The notes: a model not told the origin generated them from the sequence alone. DNA of 64,000 nucleotides from Pseudogemmobacter bohemicus (GCF_003290025.1 NZ_QNHG01000004.1:108058-172057), one strand, 5' to 3'; shown: positions 33,856-43,505, numbered from the stretch's first letter. Program-made: numbers and translations.

Positions 33856-35262
33856 TCATATGCGCGGAGTGACCTGGAGGCGGATGCCGGTTTCCGATCG
33901 CACGGTGAGATGGGCGACGGGGATGGGGTCGGCGCCTTCGATACGGTCAAAGCGGAAGGCGCGGGCCAGCATGGCGAGGAGGAGGACGCCCTCGACCATG
34001 GCGAAACCGGCGCCGGTGCAGACGCGGGGGCCGGCGGAGAAGGGCATATAGGCCTCACGCGCGGACTGGCGGCCCTGATCGGTCTGCCAGCGGGCCGGGC
34101 AGAAGGCATCCGGATCTTCCCAGAGCCGTTCATGGCGCTGCAGATGCCAGGGCGACAGCACGACCTGGGCGCCGGGTTTGACCATACGGTCGCGGAAGGT
34201 TTCCGGCTTTGTATTCTGGCGGACCATCATCGGCACCGGCGGGTAGAGACGCAGCGCCTCACGAAACACGTCGCGGGTATAGCGCAGGCGGTTGACTGCG
34301 GTGAAATCGGGGGCCTCGCCGAGGCTGGCCGCCTCGGTCGCGACGCGCTCCTGCACATCGGGGCTGAGCGCCAGCAGGTAAAGCGACCAGGCCAGGGCCG
34401 AGGCGCTGGTCTCATGTCCGGCCAGAAAGAAGATCGCCACCTGATCGACCATCTCGGAGGGGGTAAAGCACTCGCCGGTCCGGGGGTCGGCGGTGGTCAT
34501 AATCTTGGTTGCCAGATCATCGGGCGCACGGCCTGCCCTGATCTCTGCCGCCCGGGTCTCGGTCAGGCGGGTGATCAGGTCCCGGATCACCCGGGCCGAG
34601 GCTTTGGTGCGCCCCCTGTGCAGGCGCGGGAACCAGCGCGGCAGCGGCAGGAAGGCGGCGAGGTTCAGGATCGGCTGGGTGCGCTGATAGGCGCGGAATT
34701 CGTGAAATACCCTTGCGGCGGTTTCATGCTCGATGGGGATCGAGAACAGCGTGCGGAAGATCACATCCGCCGCCGCATGGGACATTTCCTCTTCGACCTC
34801 GACCTCTGCGCCGACCGCATCACCGGCGCGGCTGCGCATCCGCGCGACCGCCGCCTCGCCTGCCGCCACCATGGCGGGGAAGGTGTCGCGCAGGCGGCCA
34901 CCCTCGAAAGCCGGGTCGATGATGCGGCGCTGGCGCTTCCAGGTCTCGCCATTGGTCACAAAAACGGAATTCCCCAGCAAGGGCTCAAGCCCAGCGCGGA
35001 TGCGGTTCGATTTCGGGAAATCATCGGGACGGTCCTTGAGCACCAGATCGACCAGTTTCGGGTCATTGCAGAGGTAGGAGCGGAAAAACGGCGTGCGGAA
35101 TTCAGCCATCCAGGCGCGGTAGAGCCGTGCCGGCTGGGCAGAGAGGATATCGCGGCGGAAGAGGCGCAGATAGGTCAGCAGCGAGACCCTGTCGGCGCGG
35201 GCCACGGGTTTCGGCGGTTTCGGTGCCCCATGAAAAGGGCAGGATCTGGGGTCTTCGCTCAC
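33856..35262 (-). CDS. Cytochrome P450
   Basis: 468 residues. I-helix motif FFLAGHETSASALAW (about 270-284), K-helix ExxR in REALRLYPPVPMMVRQ, and the heme-binding loop MPFSAGPRVCTGAGFAM with the axial Cys (about 413), a Ser-Ala variant of FGxGxRxCxG. The N-terminus (SCPFHGAPKPPKPVARAD) is soluble, without a membrane anchor. A mono-oxygenase resembling the CYP family of fatty acid/terpene oxidisers; substrate unknown and redox partners not encoded nearby. It overlaps the upstream hydrolase gene by four bases, so the two form an operon. Confidence 0.93.
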   Translation of the reverse strand: MSEDPRSCPFHGAPKPPKPVARADRVSLLTYLRLFRRDILSAQPARLYRAWMAEFRTPFFRSYLCNDPKLVDLVLKDRPDDFPKSNRIRAGLEPLLGNSVFVTNGETWKRQRRIIDPAFEGGRLRDTFPAMVAAGEAAVARMRSRAGDAVGAEVEVEEEMSHAAADVIFRTLFSIPIEHETAARVFHEFRAYQRTQPILNLAAFLPLPRWFPRLHRGRTKASARVIRDLITRLTETRAAEIRAGRAPDDLATKIMTTADPRTGECFTPSEMVDQVAIFFLAGHETSASALAWSLYLLALSPDVQERVATEAASLGEAPDFTAVNRLRYTRDVFREALRLYPPVPMMVRQNTKPETFRDRMVKPGAQVVLSPWHLQRHERLWEDPDAFCPARWQTDQGRQSAREAYMPFSAGPRVCTGAGFAMVEGVLLLAMLARAFRFDRIEGADPIPVAHLTVRSETGIRLQVTPRI

Positions 35263-36479
35263 GCCACGTTTCTATAGCGGTTAACGGTCTGTTCAATGCG
35301 GCTTTTTGACGGGGAGCGGCCGGCAAAGCGCGCGCCCAGCAGCTGCGGCCCGGCGGTGACGCGGAAATAGTCATACTCGCCGGGCTGACCGGAGAGATTG
35401 TCGAAGGCACAGAGATACTGGAAATGCAGCCGGAACCAGCGGCGTTTCAGTTCGCGCCAGCGGGCGGGGCTGAGCGTCTGGGTGAAGGCGGCGGAGATCA
35501 CCAGCGGCCAGCGTTTCCCTGCGGGCGGGATGACGGAAACCGAGACCGGGTCGCACAGCGCGAAGGCGCAGCCATCGCCGGGGGCGGTGACGTCGATCCA
35601 GGCGATCTCGTCCCGGGTGCAGAGATAGGCCAGATCGGTGCGCAGCCTTGTGGCGCCGGGCAGGAAAGACACCATCGGCACCACATGGCCCAGCGAGAGG
35701 AAGGAGAGCGCCGGGCGTGTATCGGGCAGACCCTCGCGGATCAGATCAGCGAGGATCGAGACGCCCAGATGCGCCCCCGAGGAATGGCCGATCACCAGCA
35801 CCTCATCATAGTCACCGTCGAGGGCCGCGCGGATCTGCTTTCCAAAATCGAACATCCTCGCCTCTAATTCCGGCGGATTGGCGCCTTTCAGCTGCGCCGA
35901 ATATGCATAGTCATGCATCAGATACCAGGCGAAGACCTTATTGTCCTTTTTTCGGAACCAATAAAGCACCCCCCAGAGGATTCCCGCCGCGACCGGCAAG
36001 CCAGGCACCCAATGCAGACCATGCGCCACCAGCCGGTATCCCGCCCAGCCAAGGCCAAGCGCCACCACGAGTTGCAAAAGCAGGAACACGATCGGGTACA
36101 GCGCCGCGATCATCGGCCCCTTCCTCAGCCGCATCAGCCGGAACAGCGCGCCCGAGCCGATATAGGCCCAGGCGGTGCGCAAAAGCTGCAGATAGGTGGC
36201 CGGAATGGTCTCGGACATCGAGCCCTTGACGATATCGGACCAGACCAGCACCTCCATATCGGTCTGGACGGCCTGGCCCTCGATCCTGGCCTCGACGCGC
36301 CAGCCATAGGGGCCGCCCGCCTTTTTCGGCATGAGCCGCAGGTCATAGCCGGAAAGCCGCGCCTGCTCGGTGCCCTCTTTGCGGTAAAGCTCGCGATAGC
36401 GGCGGGGATGAAACGGGTCATAGCCGGGAAGGTAGAAAACCTTCCGGCGAAACGCCTGCCCCTGCTGCTGATCAGCCAT
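35259..36479 (-). CDS. Membrane protein with alpha/beta-hydrolase-like domain
   Basis: About 406 residues from ATG 36479. Two hydrophobic segments lie around residues 118-165 (AALYPIVFLLLQLVVALGLG and HWVPGLPVAAGILWGVLYWF). After them, EVLVIGHSSGAHLGVSILAD carries the GxSxG nucleophile elbow of a serine hydrolase; the first strand KVFYLPGYDPFHPRRY at the N-terminus could be the oxyanion-hole strand. Its end overlaps the P450 start (ATGA), so the pair may modify one lipid-like substrate. That link is inference. Confidence 0.75.
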   Translation of the reverse strand: MADQQQGQAFRRKVFYLPGYDPFHPRRYRELYRKEGTEQARLSGYDLRLMPKKAGGPYGWRVEARIEGQAVQTDMEVLVWSDIVKGSMSETIPATYLQLLRTAWAYIGSGALFRLMRLRKGPMIAALYPIVFLLLQLVVALGLGWAGYRLVAHGLHWVPGLPVAAGILWGVLYWFRKKDNKVFAWYLMHDYAYSAQLKGANPPELEARMFDFGKQIRAALDGDYDEVLVIGHSSGAHLGVSILADLIREGLPDTRPALSFLSLGHVVPMVSFLPGATRLRTDLAYLCTRDEIAWIDVTAPGDGCAFALCDPVSVSVIPPAGKRWPLVISAAFTQTLSPARWRELKRRWFRLHFQYLCAFDNLSGQPGEYDYFRVTAGPQLLGARFAGRSPSKSRIEQTVNRYRNVA

Positions 36480-36533
36480 ACCCACCTCCGACACCGGCAC
36501 AGTCTGGCCTGAAAATCGGGCAAGATTAAGGGG

Positions 36534-37301
36534 TCAGCCAGGCAGCGGCAGGCCGAGCGTCTCGAAAATATTCAGAAGCCACCAGCTGAAATCGGTGAAG
36601 GCGCCGGTCAGCATCATCACACCGACGATCAGCAACAAGGCCCCCATCGCGCGCTCGATCCATTTCATATGGCGTTTGATGCGGTTCATCAGCCCCATGG
36701 CGCGCTCGATGAACAAAGCCGAGATCAGGAACGGAAGCCCCAGCCCCACCGCATAGACGCCCAACAGGAAGGTGCCGCGCGAGACAGAGCCCTCCTGCGC
36801 GGCGAGCGACAGGATGGTGCCGAGTTGCGGCCCGATGCATGGCGTCCAGCCGGCGGCAAAAGCCAGTCCGAGAACGAAGGCACCAAAGGCCGAGCCGCCC
36901 TGGTCCCCCGCATCCAGCCGCGCCTCATGGTCAAGAATCGGGATGCGGATCATACCGGTGAAATGCAGGCCGAAGATGATGATCACGATGCCGGCGATCC
37001 GGGCGAACATAACCTGGTTTTGCAGGAAAAACGCGCCAAAGGCCGACATGGTGAAACCGAGCAGCAGAAAGATCACCGACAGGCCCATCACGAAGAACAA
37101 GGCCGGGATCAGGATCCGCCGCCGCGCATGCCCCTCTTTCATCTCGCCAACCGAGATCCCGCCCATATAGGCCAGATAGGGCGGCACCACGGGCAGCACG
37201 CAGGGCGAGAGGAACGAAAGCACCCCCGCTATCAGCGCGACGAATGTGGAGGGCCCAAGCCCCGCATCGAAGAGATCAATTCCAAACATGGTCGAACTCA
37301 T
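36534..37301 (-). CDS. ccdA: CcdA/DsbD-like cytochrome c biogenesis membrane protein
   Basis: About 255 residues, six hydrophobic segments. AGVLSFLSPCVLPVVPPYLA holds the first redox Cys (SPCVLP) and FAAGWTPCIGPQLGTIL the second (TPCIGP), the conserved Cys pair of CcdA, which carries electrons from thioredoxin across the membrane to periplasmic apocytochrome c partners. ATG 37301 is likely; ATG 37289 is also possible. Divergent from a TusA-like gene. Confidence 0.9.
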   Translation of the reverse strand: MSSTMFGIDLFDAGLGPSTFVALIAGVLSFLSPCVLPVVPPYLAYMGGISVGEMKEGHARRRILIPALFFVMGLSVIFLLLGFTMSAFGAFFLQNQVMFARIAGIVIIIFGLHFTGMIRIPILDHEARLDAGDQGGSAFGAFVLGLAFAAGWTPCIGPQLGTILSLAAQEGSVSRGTFLLGVYAVGLGLPFLISALFIERAMGLMNRIKRHMKWIERAMGALLLIVGVMMLTGAFTDFSWWLLNIFETLGLPLPG

Positions 37302-37392
37302 AGCCGTGCCGGGCGCGCGCGTCATCTGCCTCCTGCTCACTTTGACGGCATTCCCCTGTCACATTCCGTCGCAGGCCGCTATGAGAGCGCGC

Positions 37393-37656
37393 ATGAGCCA
37401 GGCCCATGATCAGGATCTCGATTGCGAGGGGCTGCTATGCCCCCTGCCCGTGCTGCGCGCCCGCAAACGCCTGCTGGCAATTGCGCCGGGCGCGGTGCTG
37501 CGGGTCAGGACGACCGACCGTATGGCCATGATCGACCTGCCGCATTTCTGCGCCGGGGCCGGGCATGACTATCTGGGCTTTGAGAGCGCGGGCGCGGTCA
37601 CGCTCCACCTGATCCGGCGGGGGCCGGACAAGCCAGCGGCAGATCCGCCCGGCTGA
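37393..37656 (+). CDS. TusA-family sulfurtransferase
   Basis: 87 residues. LDCEGLLCPLPVLRARKRLL has the family Cys-Pro-x-P motif (CPLPVL) whose Cys carries persulfide; DRMAMIDLPHFCAGAGHDYL follows. TusA-like proteins hand sulfur to tRNA thiolation or other acceptors. An upstream in-frame ATG at 37381 is possible. It is divergent from the CcdA gene and followed by non-coding debris. Confidence 0.88.
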   Translation: MSQAHDQDLDCEGLLCPLPVLRARKRLLAIAPGAVLRVRTTDRMAMIDLPHFCAGAGHDYLGFESAGAVTLHLIRRGPDKPAADPPG

Positions 37657-38424
37657 GGCCCAGATTTGCCGGCATCACCACCTCGGGAAATCCCGGCGCC
37701 GGCATGAGAAGGCCCGCGATGGCCGGGCTGGTGCCCTGCGGATGTTGCGGGTGCGCCCGATTTTGGCAATGGCCCTGACGCTGCGCGCCGCTGGCTGCGC
37801 GCGCGTGACCGCGTCGATTTCCAGGGGCAACTCTCACCCCGCCCCGGCCGTTCATCGCGCTGCGGCTGTGAAACCCGGGGCGATCCGCTCGGGGAACAGG
37901 CCGCCGCCGCACGGTCGAACTGGTCAATGCGGGCCTCTGTCCTGCCCGACCTCGCGCTGGCACAGTTCTTTCGCGAAGTGACCGGCGCCGGTCATGTCCG
38001 GGTCAGCTGCTCGTCCTGCGGTGAGGTTTCGGCCAGGCATGTCTTATCGTTTTCCGCGCCCCGGCGCGCTGGCCGCCCGGTTGCATGATCCCGGAGCCTT
38101 TCTCACCTGCCGATCTGGTGCCACCGGCAAGGTTGCGATTGGCCGGGTGGCTACACTCCGACCGGGGCGCGGCTCTGGCTGGCCGCGACCGACGGGGTGA
38201 TGCGGGTGGCGGCGGCCGGTCAAAGGGTCACGATTGTGCCGGATCGCTGCCAGGAATGGAATGCCCCGGCCGGATTTGTCGGATCCGGACTTGTCGGAGC
38301 CGGGCTGCAGGCCTGGCCTAGCAGACAATCCACACTGCAGTGGCGACCGGTCTTTGCCGGAGTTAATCGGAGGCCATCATCCATCTCCTTCCGGGTTTGC
38401 GCATATCCGCGCGAGGCAGTCGCC
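37657..38424. other. Long gap with no recognisable gene
   Basis: About 770 GC-rich bases after the TusA gene. Long open frames exist only as by-products of GC bias; I see no family match, RNA gene or repeat. It borders IS remnants, so it is probably decayed mobile DNA. Confidence 0.4.
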
Positions 38425-38628
38425 CGCTGGACCCACATCTGCAGCACCCAGCGGCCTCATTCGGCCCTCGAATACGAGGCCCCGGCGGTCTTCGCCGCCA
38501 AACTCACGGCGATGGGCGATCAGCTGCGCGCACCTGAAACGCGGCGCAGATCGCACATTGCCCTGTCGGCGCAACCGCGCAAAATTCAACCGCCGACTCT
38601 GGCACCAGCCGGATGGGTATCGGGGGGC
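38425..38628 (+). pseudogene. IS3-type transposase (integrase core) C-terminal remnant
   Basis: The frame reads RWTHICSTQRPHSALEYEAP then AVFAAKLTAMGDQLRAPETR. QRPHSALGYxxPxxFA is the end of IS3-family OrfB; the rest of the transposase is missing. Confidence 0.65.
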
Positions 38629-38629
38629 A

Positions 38630-39262
38630 CAGCATATGCCGACCATTTCTTCCGGTTGCCTCGCCCAAACCGTTTGCAGGCGCGCAGCGCCTCGTTGCGG
38701 TCCTGGAGGCCGGGATCCGGCCCTTCCACTCCCGGGCTTTCCGGCGCGGCGGATCGCATCGGTGCGGCGGGCCGCGATGGCCGCCGTGGCAGCCCCTGGT
38801 GTCACAGAGGTCATCGGCGGTGACGCTGCCGACCCGCTCCTCAGCCGGGATCTGTGCCAGCAAGCCGGGGCAGGCCGCCTCGCCGGTCCGTTTGAGCCGC
38901 ATACCTCAGGTTTCCCGGACCGGTGGCGGAACCATCGGCACAGGCCTCACCGGCCCGACATCTCCGAGATGGTTGCTGGTCACCTCAACCGCCCGCATGT
39001 GCGTGTTTCGGCATGGTCGTCGGGCAGACAGTCCGGGGGACGGGTTCCCGGCGAAGGGCCACGCGCCTTCGCCCCGAAAACCTGATGCCCCGCGCCATGG
39101 CCCGGGAGCAGTGGCGGAACATGGCCCGATGTCCACCAGCAGATGGGGCGGTCCGCAGGACACGTGATACGAGGTCTGACCCTTCAGGCCTCCGCAGGCT
39201 TACGCGGCCGCACCGGGGCCGCACCGGGGCCACGGCCCGGCTCCGCTCTGCCTGCGGCATGA
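38630..39262 (-). pseudogene. Decayed IS5 family transposase, copy 2
   Basis: Shares long stretches with 27,960-28,380, e.g. CGCCCAAACCGTTTGCAGGC and TCATCGGCGGTGACGCTGCC. Minus-strand wording includes VGSVTADDLCDTRGCHG, an IS5 transposase remnant. Compared with copy 1 it carries about 185 extra bases at 38,931-39,115, bordered by GTGGCGGAAC on both sides, which suggests insertion or loss between short repeats. Confidence 0.7.
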
Positions 39263-39280
39263 GGGGGATCATGCGCAAGA

Positions 39281-39440
39281 CGATGAAGCTGAAAAGGGCT
39301 TCAAATTGTGGGGAAAGACCAGCCGGGCGGATTACGAAGGGCTTGAGGTTGCAGAAATCAACTTTCAGCCGACGTTCATCCGGTTCACGAACAAGGTTGA
39401 AATCGCGATCGCCGCAGAAGGTGCGCAACTTCGGCATCGT
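39281..39440 (+). other. Plus-strand coding-like fragment, possibly restriction subunit debris
   Basis: One frame reads [20 protein letters not shown] then [20 protein letters not shown], which looks like a protein piece, perhaps the start of a type III Res subunit. Identification is weak, and the orientation opposite to the methyltransferase remnant shows rearrangement. Confidence 0.3.
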
Positions 39441-39890
39441 TGGTGCTGATCAGGATAACGCCTTCATCCTTCAACATCTGCCATGCCATCGACAGGCGCG
39501 GGGACATCATCGACAACCAGTAGGAATGAAATCGCCCGACCTTTTTTCAGGCAGGTTCCTGGTCATGTGGCCGTCTTCGGTCATCTGCCCGGTTTGGGTC
39601 AGGCAGACGGCAAGCTGGTCGGAAAAGCCGTCGCGACAGATGAAGTCGTTGCCAGTGTTCCTGGGCGGGTCGATGCAGATCAGCTTCACCTTGCCGAAGC
39701 AGGACTTGCGGAGAAGCTTCGCGACCTCAGGGGTTTCGCCTTCGATGAACACAGGCTGCGCTTCGTCGAAGCGCCACCGATTGCCCAGGTTAAGGAACCA
39801 GCGGCGCTTGCGGCATCGCCACAGCATCCCGCTTGCCAGCCCATACCGTTCCGGCCCGGTGGCAACCGCGTCGCCCGCAAGTTCGCCCAA
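39426..39890 (-). pseudogene. Site-specific adenine DNA methyltransferase (Mod-type) remnant
   Basis: Minus-strand frame: [20 protein letters not shown], then [20 protein letters not shown] and [20 protein letters not shown], matching the motif IV region of type III-like Mod enzymes, in which Tyr (DPPY) is needed; here DPPR. The frame breaks at about 39,530 and continues in another as [20 protein letters not shown] then [15 protein letters not shown]. One missing base explains the shift. Neither N- nor C-terminal parts remain. Dead gene. Confidence 0.8.
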
Positions 39891-40302
39891 AGCTCAAGGT
39901 CAAGGTCAAGCTATCCGTCGCCGAATGCTTCGGGAGCCACCAAACACAGGCGGGCAAGAGGTTCGGCTTTCAGGTCGGGCATCGTTTCGTCGTTTCTGTC
40001 ACGTTCAGTCACCATATGTTTGTTTTGACATAGAAAGTGGCGACCGGGAAAGCGCCGATACCCGCAGTCGCGGTGAATGCCGAAGCCTCCGCCTCAAGGA
40101 ACGCCGAACAGTGCGTCGCTATGGGCGCATCGCACCTTCCGCGCGGTTTACACCGAAGCCCGGATCAGCGATAAGTCAGGCGAAAGCTTCGACCCTTTGG
40201 GCAGGGCAGCGGGGGTATCCAGGAAAGAAGCGGGTATCTTTGCGGGTATCAACCGGCACCACCAAGACAGAAGCGCACCGTAAACAAACGATTGTGTCTC
40301 AC
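39891..40302. other. Gap before trpG, no gene identified
   Basis: About 410 bases between the methyltransferase remnant and trpG. The expected neighbour trpE is absent. A promoter for trpGDC should lie here, but I see no clear one; the trpG ATG has no strong ribosome site (GTGTCTCACATG). Confidence 0.4.
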
Positions 40303-40890
40303 ATGCTGCTTCTGATCGACAATTACGACAGTTTCACCTGGAACCTCGTGCATTATTTCGGCGCGCTTGGCGCCGATGTGGTGGTCAAACGCAACGACGC
40401 GCTTGAGGTGCAGGAGGCGCTGGCGATGCGCCCCGAGGCCATCGTGCTGTCGCCCGGCCCCTGCGATCCGGCCCAGGCCGGGATCTGCCTGCCGCTGACC
40501 CGTGCCGCCTTTGAGGCTGATGTGCCGCTGCTGGGGGTTTGCCTTGGTCATCAGACCATCGGTGAGGCCTTTGGCGGCAAGGTGGTCCGCTGCCATGAGA
40601 TCGTCCATGGCAAGATGGGGACCATGCATCACGCAGGCCAGGGCATGTTCCGCGGTCTGCCCTCGCCATTCGAGGCCACCCGCTACCATTCGCTGATCGT
40701 CGAACGCGAGACCCTGCCCGAAAGCCTCGAGGTCACCGCCTGGCTGGAAGACGGCACCATCATGGGGCTCAGGCACCGCGAAAAGCTGATCGAGGGCGTG
40801 CAGTTCCATCCGGAATCCATCGCATCCGAGCACGGCCACCGGCTGCTCGCGAATTTCCTCGAAGAAGCCGGCGTCAGGGTCACCGCATGA
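40303..40890 (+). CDS. trpG: Anthranilate synthase component II (glutamine amidotransferase)
   Basis: 195 residues. [15 protein letters not shown] at the start; the class I amidotransferase triad is visible as Cys in [17 protein letters not shown] (about 79) with His and Glu in [26 protein letters not shown] is typical of TrpG. It provides ammonia to TrpE, which makes anthranilate from chorismate. A much longer in-frame opening upstream is decayed [13 protein letters not shown] is the conserved start. The stop overlaps trpD (ATGA). Confidence 0.96.
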   Translation: MLLLIDNYDSFTWNLVHYFGALGADVVVKRNDALEVQEALAMRPEAIVLSPGPCDPAQAGICLPLTRAAFEADVPLLGVCLGHQTIGEAFGGKVVRCHEIVHGKMGTMHHAGQGMFRGLPSPFEATRYHSLIVERETLPESLEVTAWLEDGTIMGLRHREKLIEGVQFHPESIASEHGHRLLANFLEEAGVRVTA

Positions 40891-41900
40891 GCGATATTCT
40901 CAAACCGCTGATCGGCATCGCTGCCAGCCGCCCCCTGACCCGCGCCGAGGCCGAGGCCGCCTTCAACGCGCTCTTTGAAGGCGCCGCGACCCCCGCCCAG
41001 ATGGGCGGCTTCCTCATGGCTTTGCGCACGCGTGGCGAGACGGTTGATGAATATGCCGCCGCGAGCGCCGTTATGCGCGCGAAAAGCCACCGCGTGAACG
41101 CGCCCGAAGGCGCGATGGACATTGTCGGCACCGGTGGCGATGGCAAGGGGACGCTGAACATCTCGACCGCCACCGCCTTTGTCGTGGCCGGCGCCGGCGT
41201 CGCGGTGGCGAAACACGGGAACCGCAATCTCAGCTCGAAATCCGGCGCGGCGGATGCGCTGACGGAACTCGGCCTCAATGTGATGATCGGGCCGGAGCTG
41301 GTCGAGAAATGCCTGTCTGAAACCGGTATCGGCTTTATGATGGCGCCGATGCATCACCCGGCAATGCGCCATGTCGGCCCGGTGCGGACCGAGCTTGGCA
41401 CCCGCACCATCTTCAATATCCTCGGGCCGCTGACCAACCCGGCCGGCGTCACCCGCCAGCTGACCGGCGCCTTTTCCGACGCGCTGATCCGCCCGATGGC
41501 CGAGACGCTGCGCGCCCTTGGCACCGTCAAGGCCTGGCTCGTGCATGGCGGCGACGGCACCGATGAGATCTCGATCGCCGCACCGACCAAAGTGGCGGCG
41601 CTGGAAGGCGGCCAGATCCGCGAATTCACCCTTCATCCGGAAGATGCCGGCCTGCCATACCACCCGTTCGAGAAAATCATGGGCGGCAACCCGGCCGAGA
41701 ACGCCGCAGCCTTGCGCGCGCTGCTCGAAGGCCAGGCGGGCGCTTACCGCGATGCGGTCCTCCTGAACAGCGCCGCCGCTCTGGTGGTGGCCGATAAGGC
41801 CGCCAACCTGAAAGAGGGCGCCGATCTCGCCCGCAAAGCCATCGACAGCGGCGCGGCAAAGGCAAAGCTCGAGGCGCTGGTGCGGGTGTCGAATGGCTGA
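40887..41900 (+). CDS. trpD: Anthranilate phosphoribosyltransferase
   Basis: 337 residues. PRPP-binding [20 protein letters not shown] (about 78-97), [20 protein letters not shown] (about 110-129), and [12 protein letters not shown]. It transfers anthranilate to PRPP, the second committed step of tryptophan synthesis. Its start overlaps trpG by four bases. Two uracil-DNA glycosylase-type genes lie between it and trpC. Confidence 0.96.
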   Translation: MSDILKPLIGIAASRPLTRAEAEAAFNALFEGAATPAQMGGFLMALRTRGETVDEYAAASAVMRAKSHRVNAPEGAMDIVGTGGDGKGTLNISTATAFVVAGAGVAVAKHGNRNLSSKSGAADALTELGLNVMIGPELVEKCLSETGIGFMMAPMHHPAMRHVGPVRTELGTRTIFNILGPLTNPAGVTRQLTGAFSDALIRPMAETLRALGTVKAWLVHGGDGTDEISIAAPTKVAALEGGQIREFTLHPEDAGLPYHPFEKIMGGNPAENAAALRALLEGQAGAYRDAVLLNSAAALVVADKAANLKEGADLARKAIDSGAAKAKLEALVRVSNG

Positions 41901-41912
41901 TCCTGCTGCGAC

Positions 41913-42704
41913 ATGCCCCTGACCCCGGCCGGGATGGCGGTTGCCGACAGCCTGATTTCAGGCCTTGCAAGGGGTCCCGATCAGGAGAGTTGGCTGGAAC
42001 TCGACTTCTTTCGTGTTGCCGACGCAAACCATGAAACAGCCTGGCATCGCCTCTATGGCGCCCTTCTGGCGGAAACCGCTGCCGGGCGCCCGTGGCATCC
42101 CGAAGCAGACCTCATTTTTCGCGCGCTGGAACTCACCCCGCCTGATCAGGTCCGCGTCGTTTTCCTCGGTCAGGATCCTTACCCGTCGCCTGATCTTGCT
42201 ACCGGGCCTGCCTTTTCATATCCACCCGCAACTCCCGCATCGGCCTCGATAGCAAAAGTGCTCGCTGCCGTTACCAGGAATATGAACCTTCCCCGGAGGA
42301 ATCGGCTTACATGCCCGTGCCTGGAACAATGGGCAAATCAAGGAGTGCTGCTCCTGAATACTATATTGACCATAACGACGAACGGGCTGCCCGGCAGTCA
42401 CGGTCTGCTTGGCTGGGATACACTCCTTAACGATGTTCTTCGCAAAATGCGCGAGCGTGCCGTTATAGTCATGCTCTGGGGCAATTACGCGAATGACTGC
42501 TTCGATGACGCGTTCAGCGATCTCCCGCCAGATGCTGCGGCTTGGCCCGAAGCATCACTATTTCGCACCAGACACCCGACCGCTGGCCAAGGTATACGTC
42601 CCTCATTCAACAACAGTATGCAGTTCAGAGACGCCAATAATCGCATTGCGACGCTGCATCCTGTCGAAAATCCCATAGAGATAAATTGGCACACAGATCT
42701 GTAA
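41913..42704 (+). CDS. Divergent uracil-DNA glycosylase-like protein
   Basis: 263 residues of the UDG superfamily, related to Ung but altered at catalytic sites. Motif A reads FLGQDPYPSPDLATGPAFSY, where Ung has GQDPYH..GQA.GL.FS: the Asp-Pro-Tyr is kept but His is replaced by Pro. The middle EQWANQGVLLLNTILTITT is Ung-like. Motif B, HPSPLSA in Ung, reads RHPTAGQGIRPSFNN. GC content is lower than in flanking trp genes. It may have another substrate, bind without cleaving, or be decaying. Next gene: a normal ung, transcribed in the same direction. Confidence 0.82.
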   Translation: MPLTPAGMAVADSLISGLARGPDQESWLELDFFRVADANHETAWHRLYGALLAETAAGRPWHPEADLIFRALELTPPDQVRVVFLGQDPYPSPDLATGPAFSYPPATPASASIAKVLAAVTRNMNLPRRNRLTCPCLEQWANQGVLLLNTILTITTNGLPGSHGLLGWDTLLNDVLRKMRERAVIVMLWGNYANDCFDDAFSDLPPDAAAWPEASLFRTRHPTAGQGIRPSFNNSMQFRDANNRIATLHPVENPIEINWHTDL

Positions 42705-42715
42705 CTGGAACTCCA

Positions 42716-43363
42716 GTGACCCCGCCCGAAATCCCCACCTCCTGGGCCTCTCTCCCGTTCTTCCAGACCGACTGGCCCGCCCTCTGGGCGCGGCTCAGCG
42801 CGGAACCCGGCTGGCAGCCCGAGCCGCAAAACATCTTCCGCGCCCTAAGCCTGACACCGCGCGACAAGGTCCGCGTCGTAATCCTCGGCCAGGATCCCTA
42901 TCACACGCCAGGTCGCGCCCAGGGGCTCGCCTTCTCCTTCCCGCCCGGCGCCCCCCCCCGCGACTCGCTGAAAAACATCCTGACCGAACTCGCCTCAGAC
43001 ACCGGCCAGACCAAAACCGATGGTGACCTCACCCCCTGGGCCGAACAGGGGGTGCTGCTCCTGAACACCACCCTCACCGTCCCCATTGGCCAGGCTTTCG
43101 GGCATAAATCCTGGGGCTGGAGCCGCCTCACCACCCAGATCCTCGCCGCCACCGCCCAGGACGGTCCGCGCGCCTTCCTCCTCTGGGGCGGCCCCGCGCA
43201 AAAACTCTGCACTCATATCCCACGCGACCCCCACCTCTTCCTTGAAGCCGCGCATCCCTCGCCCCTCTCGGCCTGGCGGGGCTTCTTCGGCTCCCGCCCC
43301 TTCAGCCAGACCAACGCCTGGCTCACCTCGCGGGGCGAGCCCGCCATCACCTGGGCCGCCTGA
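42716..43363 (+). CDS. ung: Uracil-DNA glycosylase
   Basis: 215 residues from GTG 42716 (GGA seven bases upstream; an in-frame TTG at 42686 overlaps the previous gene). Full family 1 motifs: VILGQDPYHTPGRAQGLAFS with catalytic Asp, WAEQGVLLLNTTLTV, and LEAAHPSPLSAWRGFFGSRP with the DNA-minor-groove loop. It removes uracil from DNA. The N-terminal conserved SWASLPFFQTDWPAL is present. Lies between trpD and trpC, which is unusual. Confidence 0.92.
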   Translation: MTPPEIPTSWASLPFFQTDWPALWARLSAEPGWQPEPQNIFRALSLTPRDKVRVVILGQDPYHTPGRAQGLAFSFPPGAPPRDSLKNILTELASDTGQTKTDGDLTPWAEQGVLLLNTTLTVPIGQAFGHKSWGWSRLTTQILAATAQDGPRAFLLWGGPAQKLCTHIPRDPHLFLEAAHPSPLSAWRGFFGSRPFSQTNAWLTSRGEPAITWAA

Positions 43364-43505
43364 AGCCTTTCCTTCACGCCCCCCGCAGGGTACATACCGA
43401 AACGAGCGCCTCTTCCCCTGATGGAAATACTCCACGGGGGTCCGGGGGTGTGAAACCCCCGGCGCTTCCGGGGCAAACCGCACTGGCCAAGACAGAGGCA
43501 CCCCA

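Noticed and set aside
38923-40302. A long N-terminal extension of trpG (total 655 codons).
   Set aside because: The extension runs through decayed IS5 and methyltransferase DNA; the conserved TrpG start [10 protein letters not shown] is at 40303.
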